Of a stretch of 64,000 nt of DNA, positions 1 to 11,186 are shown piece after piece; positions within the stretch are counted from its first letter, which is position 1; each line of letters opens with the position of its first letter. The position numbers and the translations under genes were made by a program. The DNA is taken from positions 160,462,676 to 160,526,675 of the forward strand of contig NC_072792.1 of assembly GCF_028583425.1 (NCBI RefSeq), written 5' to 3'. The notes under the pieces were generated by a model that worked only from the letters and a program-made list of their open reading frames with translations, was not told the origin of the DNA and searched no databases. Source of the DNA: Eublepharis macularius (lineage: Eukaryota > Chordata > Lepidosauria > Squamata > Eublepharidae).

Positions 1-759
1 TATTGTAACATGTGAACAGGACGATCAGGGACTGAAGGACTGTATTTGTTTTCACTTTACATATTTATTTTCCCTTCACAGAGGTCCCCCAAAGTGGATT
101 GGATCAGTGAGGCTGGAGGAGGGGTTCTTTCTGATTGAATTTCCCACTCAAAACAAAAGTTAGCATTGCCTCTATGCAGCTGGCAGCAGCTTTGGGGGAG
201 AGATCATGTGCTGTCAAATATGGAACTTCCTGAGGCTGCTTTAAAGTACTAACATCTTCAGAGGACACAATTCTCTGGGTCATATGTACTTATGGTCTAA
301 AAGTGACCTGCAACATTTGCTGTTGAAGAAAAAGAGGGGGATTTCCTGATTCAGAGTTCCATCACTGACCTTGAATATCAGATTTGACGAGGTAACTTTA
401 GGTATTGTCAAGGAAAGGTCATAGAAACCCTGGAAATTCAATGAAAAATAAGATAAATTACAATGAATCCCTGGCATTTATTCCCACAACTCATGACAAA
501 TTGTCTTCAGCATCTCTGGCACAATGCTTAAGCACTGCCATGAGAGAAGTTCTGGTACCATCTGTCATTGTGTTGATAGACACACTATGGGTCCTTTTGA
601 TCAAGCTCTCAGAGAACTATTTTCTCCTCTTTCAATGCCTGGAGTGGAGACTCAGGGCGCAAGCAGGCCGGGTTTAGGTTAAGTAAAATAAAAGCAAGAA
701 ATATACTAGGTGCAATCAAATGATAAGCAGGCAGTCCTACTCACACAACATATATGAAG

Positions 760-1067
760 CTGCTCTCTCTTGGTAACTTGGGTAAATTATCCTTATACCC
801 ATAGGATTCTCTTGGACCAGATGGAAGATCACGTTCTGTCCAGAGATTTAATAAAATTAACTCAGGTTTAAAAGGGACTTCATACCCTGTAATCAGCTTA
901 ATACAGTTTAACACTTCAATCCAAAATTTTTTGATAACCTTACAGGTCCACCAACAGTGACAAAAAGAGCCAACTTCACCGCATTGTTTCCAGAGTGTTG
1001 AAGGAATGTTTTTATTTCAGTAATTGAGTTTTTGAGGAGTAATGTACCACCTTGTTAAAAGTTTAAT
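760..1067 (-). mobile_element. L1 LINE remnant (ORF2 C-terminal region)
   Basis: On the - strand, 1000 down to 890 translates to WKQCGEVGSFCHCWWTCK followed by VIKKFWIEVLNCIKLI. This is the Cys/His-containing C-terminal domain of L1 ORF2 (pattern WxxC.......H.WW.C....FW). The frame continues toward 760 with PFKPELILLNLW. It is 5' and 3' truncated and unrelated in exact sequence to the next L1 copy. Confidence 0.75.
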
Positions 1068-1964
1068 GGTGTCTGGGGTTGAGCACCCCAAGCACCCTGG
1101 ACTTGCCACAGACCCCTTACCTGAAGGTCAATGGAACCCCAACTGCAGGCACAGGAAGCCCTAGGGAGGGGGTTCAGCTCCAGACAGCAGCGAGGGAAGG
1201 GAAAAAGGAGCCAGAGGGAGAAACCAGCCAGGTGCACGCTGCCCAATCCCGCCCCAAAGGGCAAGAGGCACACACGCCTGCCAGAGATGCCAACACCAGG
1301 ATGGAGGTACTGGAAGCCCCTGCACAAGCCCTAGGAGGAACCTGCAGCAAGAGCCACCTGGGAGAGCTGGCTGGACCCCAGGAGACCAGCGCAGCACCTC
1401 ATGAGCAGAGACAGAGGAGGCCACGCCACATCGCCTGGAAGGCCCTGCCAGCTCTGTCCTGCAGGAAAGAATAAGAAAGAAGGGAAGAGAGAAAGGAGGC
1501 ACACCTGAGGAAAGCCCAAGCTGGGATGCATCCAGCCCTGCCCTGCAAGAGAAGAGAGAAACGCAAGGAGAAACTAGGGGGAGAGAAGAAACACCTGAGG
1601 GCATACACAGCTGGCCAGCATCAGGAGTGGGAAGGAGCCTGGGAGGAAGGGCGGAGGAAGTTGGAGGAAACCCTATAAAGGCCGGCTTAGGAGAGAGATC
1701 ATGGTGGGAGTGGGAGTTGTTGGAGGTTGGTTGGCAAGGAGGAGTATGAGCAAGTAAGGAGGGAAAGGAAGGTCAGTGAAGGAGGGAGCAGGGAGCAGGG
1801 GCTGGATCAGGTTGAGCGGGCCTGTGAGTGGACTGAGAGGGAGTAAGGGTGAGATATACCGCCCCTCCTTCCACAAAGTAGGACCCTGCAGTATCCCTGA
1901 TGACCCCCCAGAGCCAGAGTCAGGTACCCCGGCATCTGGCAAGCAGCACCTTGGATGAATCCTG
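1068..1964. other. Unidentified GC-rich stretch with an open frame
   Basis: The block is much more GC- and purine-rich than its surroundings. It carries a 131-codon + strand frame (1079-1474), low in hydrophobics and rich in Gly, Pro, Ala, Gln and Arg, with no domain I recognise. CCTATAAAGGCC at 1671-1682 resembles a TATA box. Possible interpretations are an LTR-element fragment or a GC-rich non-coding repeat. It is bounded on the left by one L1 remnant and on the right by another L1's target duplication. Confidence 0.3.
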
Positions 1965-1976
1965 ACAAATGGATTG

Positions 1977-3208
1977 AGTTCTTTTTGTGTGTGTTAAAAT
2001 TTGTCTTTATTTGAACTATAAACTACACACCACAACACAATAAACAACAAACACAGAGAACAAGAAAATACACACAATTCTAAACATAACACACTAACAA
2101 TACATATCTATAAAATTAAGAGGAAAAGAAAAAGAAAACAACCCCCCCCCTAAATTACACTACAAGTTGAGTTCTGATTTTCTCCACAACAAGTATATAT
2201 CATTTCTAGAGTCCCACTTATTCTAAGTTAGTCACAAAACCCCTCTTTTTTCTATTGTTCCTGTTTCTTAATCCATAAATCCAGATGTCATCAAATCCTT
2301 GTTATCCATTTCATGCAAAAAGTCTATTAACGGTTTCCATTCAGTCAAGAAGTTAACTAATGTCCTTTCTCTAATTAATGCAGTAAGTTTTGCCATTAAA
2401 GCAAACTCCAAAACTTTTGTCAACCGTTCCTCCACTGTTGGCAATGTTGTAGTTTTCCACTTTTGTGCATAAAGTACTCTTGCTGCTGTAATAAAGTATA
2501 AGAACAGTGTTCTAAAACTTTTTTCCAACTGGCTGTCCCTTATTCCCAACAGAAAAGTCTCTGGTTTCAGCTGAAGTTTAATCTTCAAAATCTTCTGAAT
2601 CGATGATTGTATCTGCAACCAAAAACTCTTTGCTTTCTTACATGTCCACCACATATGAAAAAATGTCCCTTCTTGTTTAGCACATTTCCAACATACATTT
2701 GACGCCCCCTTATACATTCTAGCCAATTTTTCAGGAGTCATATACCAACGATACAGCATTTTGTAAAAATTTTCTTTAATACTGGAGCTTAATGTAAATT
2801 TCAGCCCTCTTGTCTACATATTTTCCCATTGCTCCATTAATATATCATGTCCACAATTTTTTGCCCATTTAATCATACATTCTTTTACTTACTCTTCCTC
2901 CATCTCAAACCTCAACAAAAGTTTATACATTTTAGTAATAACATGTTCATCATTTGTACAAAGGGCTATTTGAAATTCAGTTTTAGATTTCTCAGAGTCA
3001 TAACGACTCTTGTCTAGTTTGAATCTCTTAAAAATTTGCATATATGGAATCCACTGACAGGCATGCCCTTCTGCTACTAAGTCCTCTCTTGATTTAATTT
3101 TAACTTGGTCCTGATAGAATTCCAGTAAATCCCGATAAGTTAACCATTTAGGTGGACTAACCATTTCCCTTCTAAAATGAGCTTCTTGCAATGACAGCCA
3201 GAGAGGTA
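1977..3208 (-). mobile_element. 5'-truncated L1 LINE with target duplication
   Basis: The - strand encodes the end of L1 ORF2 in two frames (3212 down to 2889, then 2759 down to 2268) separated by a frameshifted stretch. Diagnostic text is WYMTPEKLARMYKG and CWKCAKQEGTFFHMWWTC. A direct repeat, ACAAATGGATTG, at 1965-1976 and 3209-3220 (16 of 18 if extended) is the target site duplication. The element therefore has complete ends in this insertion, and the 3' A-rich end is at the low coordinate. Confidence 0.85.
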
Positions 3209-3414
3209 ACAAATGGATTGGGCTCTAATGTTGATTGATCTCGACTCTCCTTTATTTTTAATGGCAGTTCCCCACAGCTGCTGTGTGGCTGCAGAGAATG
3301 CAAGTTGGGTCTGGGAAATCCGGACCCAACTCTTTAAAAACCTGCATGTGTCATTTGACCCTTAGTCCTCAGCCATGGCACAGATAGGCTTGCCCATGAG
3401 ATTCAGTCCGGATC

Positions 3415-4448
3415 AAAGGACCGCACTCAAAGAGTGGTGGTCAACGGCGTTTCATCAGATTGGAGGGAGGTGTCCAGTGGGGTGCCACAGGGCTCGGTTT
3501 TGGGCCCGGTACTTTTCAATATTTTTATCAATGATCTGGATGAAGGAGTGGAAGGGCTGCTCATTAAATTTGCTGATGATACCAAATTGGGAGGGGTAGC
3601 AAACACCCAAGAAGATAGAATTAAAATTCAACAAGACCTGAATACTCTGGAGAAGTGGGCAGCTGTGAATAGGATGCAATTCAACAAAGACAAGTGCACA
3701 GTATTACATCTGGGCCACAAAAATGAGAAGCACAAATACTGGATGGGGGATACACTTCTGGGCAGTAGTATATGTGAAAGGGATCTTGGGGTAAGAGTGG
3801 ACTGTAAACTGAATATGAGCAGTCAGTGTGATGCGGTGGCAAAAAAGGCTAATTCAATCCTGGGTTGTATCAAAGGGGCCATAGCATCAAAATCGCAGGA
3901 GGTCATAGCCCCTCTCTATACTGCCTTGGTCAGGCTGCACCTGCAGTATTGTGTGCAGTTCTGGAGGCCTCACTTCAAAAAGGATGTGGACAAAATCGAG
4001 AGGGTGCAGAGGAGAGCGACGAGGATGATCAGGGGTCTGGAGACTGAGCCCTACGAGGAAAGGCTGAGGGCCTTGGGAATGTTTCGCTTGGAGAAGAGGA
4101 GGTTGAGGGGGGACATGATTGCTCTCTTTAAATATTTGAAAGGCTGTCATTTGGAGGAGGGCAGGGAGCTGTTCCAGTTGGCAGCAGAGGGTAGGATGCG
4201 AAGCAATGGGCTAAAACTACATGCACAAAGGTACCGACTGGATATTAGGAAAAACTTTTTCACCGTCAGAGTAGTTCAAAAGTGGAATCAGCTGCCTAGG
4301 GAGGTGGTGAGCTCCCCCTCACTGGCAGTTTTCAAGAAGAGGCTGGATGAATACTTGTCAGAGATGCTTTAGGCTGATCCTGCACTGGGCAGGGGGTTGG
4401 ACTAGATGGTCTGTATGGCCCCTTCCAACTCTATGATTCTATGATTCT
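3415..4448 (+). mobile_element. CR1 LINE, 5'-truncated, reverse transcriptase C-terminal half and 3' end
   Basis: One open frame from about 3419 to 4372 begins DRTQRVVVNGVSSDWREV and runs through SGVPQGSVLGPVLFNIFIND and FADDTKL, the RT palm motifs with the FADD catalytic box. It continues to FKKRLDEYLSEML and a stop. The usual CR1 3' tail follows (GGTTGGACTAGATGG..., 4396 on), ending in ATTCTATG-type octamer repeats at 4431-4448. The frame is uninterrupted over about 318 codons, so this copy is young. It is a retroelement, not a host gene. Confidence 0.95.
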
Positions 4449-5194
4449 AAAGCTGTGTGGACCCCCTGATGCTGCTAGCACCACAAGGGCTACTTTGCTT
4501 AGCAGGATCCTGACTGATAGTGGCTTTCCAATGGCAGTGGCCCACCAGGACCTTTCTCAGTAAATTAAAGACCAGTCCATCCACGGTCTTCTCTTTTTGA
4601 ACCCTAAGTACCTTCAACTGGATATGCCAGAGACTGGGCCTTTTTCATGCAAAACACCAGCCCTGCCATTGGGCCTCAGCCACACCCCCTAGTGGAACAT
4701 GACCTCATGGTATCAAAAAAGTCTCTTCTTTGGGCATTTGCTTGACTCTCCCCAGTTGAAAAACATTATGAGAGATTGCAGTCCAGTTATGTAAGATTAC
4801 ACTGAAAGAAACTACATGCTCCTTGGTGAGTTGCTCAAGAAGAATTTGTCACAAACCCAGCAGCGTTAAATATAGATCAGTGCCTTAAGTATGACTATGC
4901 AAGGCATGAGCAGGAAACTTGGGCTGGGCATTTTGGAAAGAGTGGAAAACAAAAACTTATGAAGGCTAAAGAGGATCTGTTAAAAGTGTTTTTTTAAAAA
5001 ATGAATTAGGAACGAAAGCTTCATTTTTGACTGTGCTGAAAGTCAGTGGAGCTTGGGGGATCATAAACAGCCCGGACTGTGATTGTAAAGCCACTGAGGC
5101 ATTTTCCAGACAATTATGCAAAAGATCCCCTTGATTGCCTTTTGTATTTATGGGATATTCCTACAAGTCCCTATAGCAAGAAAGCCTTTCTAGA
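4449..5194. other. No recognisable feature
   Basis: Unique-looking intergenic sequence between the CR1 tail and a LINE 3' end. No exon, RNA gene or repeat was recognised on either strand. Confidence 0.4.
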
Positions 5195-5502
5195 TACTTT
5201 TATTTATTTACTTATTTTTACATTATTTATAATCTGCCTTTTTCACTGAGATTCAAGGGAGATTACACAGTGTGAGTCAGTGCAGTCAATTTCAAAGATA
5301 TTCCAATGAACAATGTAATAGGGTCTATCAATGCAAATTTGCAGAAATCCAGTACAGAGTTGAAGAAATGCTGAAACAGCGCATAAGCCATTCTGAGAAT
5401 GACATATTAAACAACTCAGAAAGTACACAGTAGGATCATACTTACAGCAACAGGCACTATATAGATATAAAGTCTACAGCCCCTACACCCTATCCTTTTA
5501 CT
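5195..5502 (-). mobile_element. LINE 3' end (same family as 35270-37210)
   Basis: The motif read on the - strand as TCTCAGTGAGAAA with TATAAATA beside it is shared with 35270-35560, 40800-41006 and (on +) 26703-26750. The following text (a GTACTGGATTTCTG-type stretch and AACAATGTAATAGGGTC) is also shared. This copy is interrupted by the hAT MITE at 5503. Confidence 0.6.
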
Positions 5503-5762
5503 CAGGGCTTTTTTTCTGGGAAAAGAGGTGGTGGAACTCAGTAGGTTGCTCTCGGAGAAAATGATCACATGGCTGGTGGCCCCGCCCCCTGATCTCCAGA
5601 CAGGGGAGTTTAGATTGCCCTCCGTGCCACTGGAGCGGCACGGAGGGCAATCCAAACCCCCCTCTGCCTGGAGATCAGGGGGCGGGGCCACCAGCCATGT
5701 GACCATTTTCAAGAGGTTCCGGAACTCCGTTCCACCACGTTCCAGCTGAAAAAAAAGCCCTG
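5503..5762. mobile_element. hAT-type hairpin MITE, copy 1
   Basis: Terminal inverted repeats CAGGGCTTTTTTTC / GAAAAAAAAGCCCTG. An 8-bp target duplication, CTTTTACT (5495-5502) versus CCTTTACT (5763-5770), has one mismatch. Inside is a long inverted repeat (about 60 bp arms, GGTGGCCCCGCCCCCTGATC and its complement) round a short GGAGCGGC loop. No transposase is encoded. It is inserted in a LINE 3' end. Confidence 0.9.
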
Positions 5763-6036
5763 CCTTTACTAATGCATACCTGAAAAGGGCCAAACTCCGT
5801 GGGGCACATGTTTTAAAAAATCACATTTTTTAAAAAATGATCAGGGTGCAATTTAAAATGCGAAGGTGAAAAGCCAACAGGGAGTTGGGCTGAACCTTTT
5901 CTCCAGAGCCCCTGCTCCCTGCAGCAGCTTTTCCCCCAGCCATACCTCAGTAGATGAAAAATAGCCTTGGTGGAAAAGTTGTGGGGAGGAGGAAAGGAAC
6001 GAACTTTCCCCACCCATGTACAAGTTTACACTTCTG

Positions 6037-6124
6037 CAGCACAATCCTAAGCAGAGTTATACCATTCTAAGCGCACTGATTTCAGTTGGCTTAGAAGGGT
6101 GTAACTCTGCATAGGATTGCACTG
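6037..6124. mobile_element. 88-bp hairpin MITE
   Basis: Ends CAGCACAATCCTAAGCAGAG and CTCTGCATAGGATTGCACTG are complementary, and the whole element folds as one hairpin around GATTTCAG. A second copy lies at 59402-59489 and half of one around 11850-11925. Confidence 0.75.
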
Positions 6125-6988
6125 TAGATCACATTTTAGGCTCCTGGGGCCACACTGCATTTGAAGACATGGGCGTGACACCACCATGTGAAGCTCAGCC
6201 AAGAAAGCCTTAGAACAAGACACGGCACCATGTTTCACAAACTGGCCTCTTGCTTTGAAAATATACGTCAGAATCATCTGATAGCTTTGCCAAGAACGTG
6301 CCATGCACACTGCCCCATAGAACCTGTAAGGCTGAACAGCATTCATGCATTTTTTTTAACAAATGATAGAAAACGAAGGGCCGAAATGTAAAATATGAAA
6401 TCCACATGTCAGGAAACTTGGCGCAGGAGGAAGGAGCAAACAGGGATTCCAAGAGCACCATTTTCAATGGCAAAATGCCACCGGGGGGAACCCAGAGCCT
6501 CTCCACCGCCTGCACCCTTGCAGCCAGACAGAGAAGGTTTGAAAGGTGAATCCTTGAGTGAACATAGAACCATGAGCCAGGCTAGGCACCTGGGTCCTAA
6601 GGAATGCTGTTTGTATTATTTGTTATGGCTGTGAGACTGGAAATAGGGGAGTCCACAGGAACTAGAAACTGACTAAGGGTGGACAGGGCTTTCTCTAGCC
6701 GTTGCCTCTTTCTCTGCTCAGCAGGAAACTTCTGCAAAGAAGCTTTTCACATGCAAATGTGCTGAATCCCCAGAGAAGCTCCTTGCCTGCTGCTAAGTCA
6801 TTTTAGGTGCCATCAACTGACTATGGAGTAAAGACTGGACAGAGACTTCTCCATATTCAGCTTGTTTTCATCAGTGTGATCTGGCTAGTATTCTACAGCA
6901 CAGATGTGCAACAACATCTGAAGGATATGCAAAAGAAAGGATTGGTTTTATTTAATAAAAACAATAAATAAATAAAATTAAGGATAGG

Positions 6989-7243
6989 CAGGGCTTTTTT
7001 TCAGCTGGAATGCGGTGGAAAGGAGTTCCGGAACCACTTGAAAATGGTCACATGGCTGGTGGCCCCTCCCCCTGATCTCCAGACAGAGGGGAGTCTAGAT
7101 TGCCCTCCGCGCATGGCATGGAGGGCAATCTAAATTCCTCCTCTGTCTGGAGATCAGGGGGCGGGGCCACCAGCCATGTGACCATTTTCTCCGAGGGCAA
7201 CCCACTGAGTTCCACCACCTCTTTTCCCAGAAAAAAAGCCCTG
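6989..7243. mobile_element. hAT-type hairpin MITE, copy 2
   Basis: Same family as 5503-5762. A perfect 8-bp duplication AGGATAGG lies at 6981-6988 and 7244-7251. The internal hairpin arms (7041-7110 against 7118-7186) are nearly perfect. Confidence 0.93.
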
Positions 7244-7251
7244 AGGATAGG

Positions 7252-8395
7252 AAAGCTGTATGAGCAAGAAGAGATTTAGGCAAGGGTTACGACATTCTGC
7301 AATGAAAAATGTTTCCCGCTTGCTCTTGTATACTAGTCACGCTCACACCAATGGGAGGGAGTTCCAAAATTCTGGGGCAACAGCTGAAAAAAACTTGTGA
7401 TCACCAAGCAACCACTCTTCTCTTCTCTACACACAGGAAGGGGGACTCGTTCAGGAAAGTTCTCAGCAGATTTCTATTTCAGCCCTGCTCCCATTTGTCT
7501 TTCTCAGTGCATTGGTGACTGATTTATTTCATAACTATGGTCCACCTATGCTCTGATATATGAGTCTGGATTATGACACAACCCTTATTAGGCACTCAGC
7601 ACTTTTTGCAAGAGCTGTACACATCTTGCCAGAGGCCATAAAAACATCAATTTAAATTTGATAGGCTACTGCCTCTTAAATTACTACGGATACGTTTTCC
7701 CAGCTGAAATTATACACACACGTATACATGCATGCATATGGCTAATTATGACCCTGAAATTCAACACACTCATGGCCATGTATCTTCCTTGAGGAAAAAT
7801 GAATTTATTTCTCCACATGTTGCATTTAAAAATCAGTACTAAGATCTGAAGTACACCTGATACTTGGTAAATAGGTGGGAGAGAGCCATCCTGTTCGTGT
7901 TCCTGACAGCTTGCAAAGTAATGCCACAATTTTGCAATTAAAATTAATTCCAAAATTATATTAATTGTACAGTGGGATCTTGGAACAGTTCCTTGCCAGT
8001 GTCACTATATGATGTTTATAGTACCATGATTCCAAAACCTGGCAAGAACTGTACTCCGTGTGCAATTTTTTGACCTATTTCTTTGAGGAACGTAGACGAT
8101 ATTAGCCGCCATCCTTGCAAACAGACTTCATAAGGTGGTTTCAAACTTGCTACATGTAGACCAGGTAGGAGTTATACAATGTAGACAAGGTTCTGATAAT
8201 CTCAGCTTGGTTGCTGATTTGATTGCATCAAATAGTAAAAAGTTGCTATTCTCTCACTTGATGCTGAGAAACCTTTTAAGAAAATATACTGAAAATTTAT
8301 TTTTGCCACATGAGCTAAATTTTTTGAAGTTTTGAAGTGGATTAGATTTCTTTATTCATCTCCTAGAACTAGGATACTGGCATGGCCATCTAGCC
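7252..8395. other. No recognisable feature
   Basis: AT-rich intergenic sequence with a short ACAC/CATG-rich run near 7710-7740. No coding or RNA feature was recognised. Confidence 0.4.
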
Positions 8396-8720
8396 TCTGC
8401 TAGATGGCCATCTGACAGCAACGCTGATTCTGTGAACCTCAGCAGATCATGAGAGGGAGGGCAGGAAGGGTTACATCAGTGCTTAGTTCTCATGGTCCCT
8501 TCTTACATGCCCAGAGTAAGGCTGATCACCACCTTGGGGTCAGGTAGCAATTCTCCCCAGGCCAGTTTGGCTAAGGATCCTGACGGTGTTTTGCCATTTT
8601 CTGGGCATGGAGTAAGAGTCACTGGGTGTGTGTGGGGGGAGTAGTTGTGAATTTCCTGCATTGTGCAGGAGGGTTGGACTAGATGACCTTAGCGGCACCT
8701 TCTAACCCTATGATTCTGTG
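8396..8720 (+). mobile_element. CR1 LINE 3' UTR fragment
   Basis: The tail GGAGGGTTGGACTAGATGACC at about 8669 and CCTATGATTCTGTG are the CR1 3' signature. Upstream GGCATGGAGTAAGAGTC and GGATCCTGACGG match the other CR1 3' fragment at 32014-32215. Confidence 0.8.
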
Positions 8721-9699
8721 GTATTTTTTCTGCACCATTCCCTCTTGAGGGAGGTACAAGATAAGGTTGTCCACTTTCTCCTCTCAGTTTTGATCAGGAT
8801 TGGAACCCCTGTCTTGTGCCATTAAACGTAATAATAATATTATTCATGGCTTTGTACGTAGCTATCTAGAATCCAAAACTACCTTACATGCACAGATGAT
8901 CTTTTATTATTTCAGAACTTCAGTCTTCCATTCCAACATTAATGAATCCATTTAATACTTTTGGTGATTTGTCTGGTTATTCAATTAATTAGATAAAATA
9001 TGAACTAATGCCATTGGGAGGCAATATATCACAGAGTGTATTTGCTAATGAACTTTTTCTAGGGTGCCCAGATGGTGCTCCCTATGCTCCCAGCTGGCTC
9101 CTCTCTGCCTGCTACTTCTTGTCCCCTCCAGCCTTGCTCTGATCTCCTGCCACAGAGCTTGCCTTAGCACATTGAGCCACCACTTCTTTGCAGCTTGTAC
9201 CACGGCCCTCTCGTGGCTGCCCTGCCTCTGCTGCCTGCTTTTCTCTGAGAGGGCCATGGATTTCTGCTTCCACCTTGAAGCTCCAAAAGAATGCTTCAAG
9301 CCACTGGCCATCTTTTAAACTATGTGGCTTGTTCTGCCAGTCTCTCTCTCATACACACACCCCGGCAGTGACTGATCGCCCACTCCAGCCCAGCCATGTT
9401 TACATCAGGTAGGATATTTGGAGACTTGGCAATGCCACACTAACTTCAGTTAGGAAAGGAATCCCTTACTTCAATTTGGTTTTGGTGCAATTCTCGTGTT
9501 TAATATTGGTTCTGGTGGGATTCTCTGGTTTGACCTTGTTCCCTTGTTTCAGTTTGGTTCTGGTGGGCTTTGTTGGTTCAGCTTGTTGAGAGTGAAACTT
9601 GCATTGAGCCTGGCTTTTGGCCAGGGGTTGCCTGTTTCTTTGCCCTGTAAAGCCCTAGAATGTTTTCCCCATAGGAAACAATGTAGAGTGGCTGGGAGC

Positions 9700-10003
9700 A
9701 GCCTGTTCAGGGGCTCATAAATTGGACCCGGGGGGTTAAATCTTCCTGAAACTTGGGGGTTCTTTAGTGGACAGGTAGGTTCCCTGCAAATTTAGTGGAG
9801 TTTGCTTGAAAAATGCTCCTCCAGCCCACCCACCCCCCATTATAATTTTCCCCATAGGAAATAATGGCTGGATACATTCAGGATTCTGTAATTTTACAGA
9901 GTCAGATTAGAGAATCTGATCCAGATATCAGGACTAACAGTTATGGTATTCCTGATACCTGGATCTGGATTGAACCAATTTTTGTTATTGGTGCACACCC
10001 CTA
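9700..10003. mobile_element. hAT-like element fragment (TAGGGGTGTGCA family)
   Basis: It ends GGTGCACACCCCTA at 10003, the inverted version of TAGGGGTGTGCA at 43043. It shares the internal modules CCTGAAACTTGGGGG, AGGTAGGTTCCCTG and CCCATAGGAAATAATGG with 39440-40090 and 43043-43925. The left end was not located. Confidence 0.6.
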
Positions 10004-10075
10004 GTGTGTAGTTGCTGGCACTGTAGTTTACAGACTGTACCTCTCAAGCACATGTTCTGCCTATATCCAGTTATT

Positions 10076-10178
10076 CATAGAATCATAGAATCATAGAGTT
10101 GGAAGGGGCCATACAGACCATCTAGTCCAACCCCCTGCCCAGTGCAGGATCAGCCTAAAGCATCTCTGACTAAAGCAT
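10076..10178 (-). mobile_element. CR1 LINE 3' tail
   Basis: AATCATAGAATCATAGAG followed by GTTGGAAGGGGCCATACAG and CCATCTAGTCCAACCCCCTG is the reverse complement of the 3' end of the CR1 at 4372-4448. It is strongly 5'-truncated. Confidence 0.9.
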
Positions 10179-10249
10179 CTCATATTGGTTCTTTTGGGAA
10201 GGAAGTTATTACTCATATTAATTTTGTATTAGAATACCCATTGATCTTT

Positions 10250-10463
10250 ATAGTAAAGAGTCCAGTAGCACCTTTAAGACTAACCAACTTTATTGTAGCA
10301 TAACCTTTCAAGAACCACAGTTCTCTTCCTCAGATGCATCGTCAGATGCTATACTACAAATAAAGCTATGCTACAATAAAGTTGGTTAGATTTAAAGGTG
10401 CTACTGGACTCTTTACTATTTTGCAACTACAGACTAACATGGCTAACTCCTCTGGATCTATGA
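10250..10463. mobile_element. Palindromic Penelope-like insertion, family 2, with hammerhead core
   Basis: A perfect 12-bp duplication, CCATTGATCTTT, flanks it (10238-10249 and 10464-10475). The left arm (- sense) starts AGTAAAGAGTCCAGTAGCAC. The right arm is its inverse, ending GTGCTACTGGACTCTTTACT, and then extends about 43 nt further. On the - strand 10339-10298 holds GCAT-CTGAGGA, stem II GAGAAC/GUUCUU, GAAA, then GGTT-ATGC. This matches a minimal type I hammerhead ribozyme with a stem I of GCAU/AUGC. Assignment to Penelope-like elements is inference. Confidence 0.75.
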
Positions 10464-11081
10464 CCATTGATCTTTGTTTATGTACTTTGAAATTACCTAC
10501 CTGTATCCTGGAATCTAACTGATGGTCAAAGGAAATGGACCTTCCATGTCCTTCCTATAGCTAAAAGACTTATATTACAACACTGAGGAGACAAATGCCC
10601 ACTTCCCATAGTTTAATGGGTGGAAGACCTTACAACTTCATCCATGTTTGAATGTATGGCATATAAACAACAACTGTGGATGGACTTATTTTTAGATATC
10701 TGGAAACCTTTTATGGACATTTAGGTGTAGATTTCTCACTATAGTTGTCATAGATTTGTTTCTATTATGTATGAGGGTTATTTTTATTCTTTTTTCATAT
10801 AAAACAGAATTTTAAAAACATTAATTTTTTAAAAATTGCAATCAGAGCTGTAATCTCACTGAATTGCTAAGATGGCCCTGAAGCTACTCAGGTGAGAGAG
10901 CCCTGTGAGTCTTTGGGGCAAAAATAAGCCAAATTAGTGAAGTTCTTTCTACATGAGAAGCCTGTGACTATTAGAGGCGATTATTTTAATTGCTTAGGAT
11001 AGGACTCTAGCAGCATAAATTCTGAAGCTCTGATTGCAACATTCCCAATGTTTGCCTTAACCTCTTCATCTGCCTGCAGTA

Positions 11082-11147
11082 GAGAGAGAGAGAGAGAGAG
11101 TGTGTGTGTGTGTGTGTGTGAGTGAGTGAGTGAGTGAGTGAGTGAGT

Positions 11148-11182
<35 letters not shown>
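11082..11182 (+). repeat. Compound microsatellite (AG)n(TG)n(AGTG)n(AG)n
   Basis: Runs of AG, then TG, then AGTG tetramers, then AG again over about 100 bp. It is likely slippage-prone and polymorphic. An open frame rich in Glu-Arg on the + strand is an artefact. Confidence 0.95.

Positions 11183-11186
<4 letters not shown>

Noticed and set aside
1-700. 3' end of the SLC35F2 gene, expected upstream of SLN from mammalian synteny
   Set aside because: No transporter-like peptide or exon was recognisable. It presumably lies left of the window.
3415-4372. Long reverse-transcriptase frame as a possible host gene
   Set aside because: It is 5'-truncated and ends in the CR1 3' tail with octamer repeats, so it is a LINE copy.
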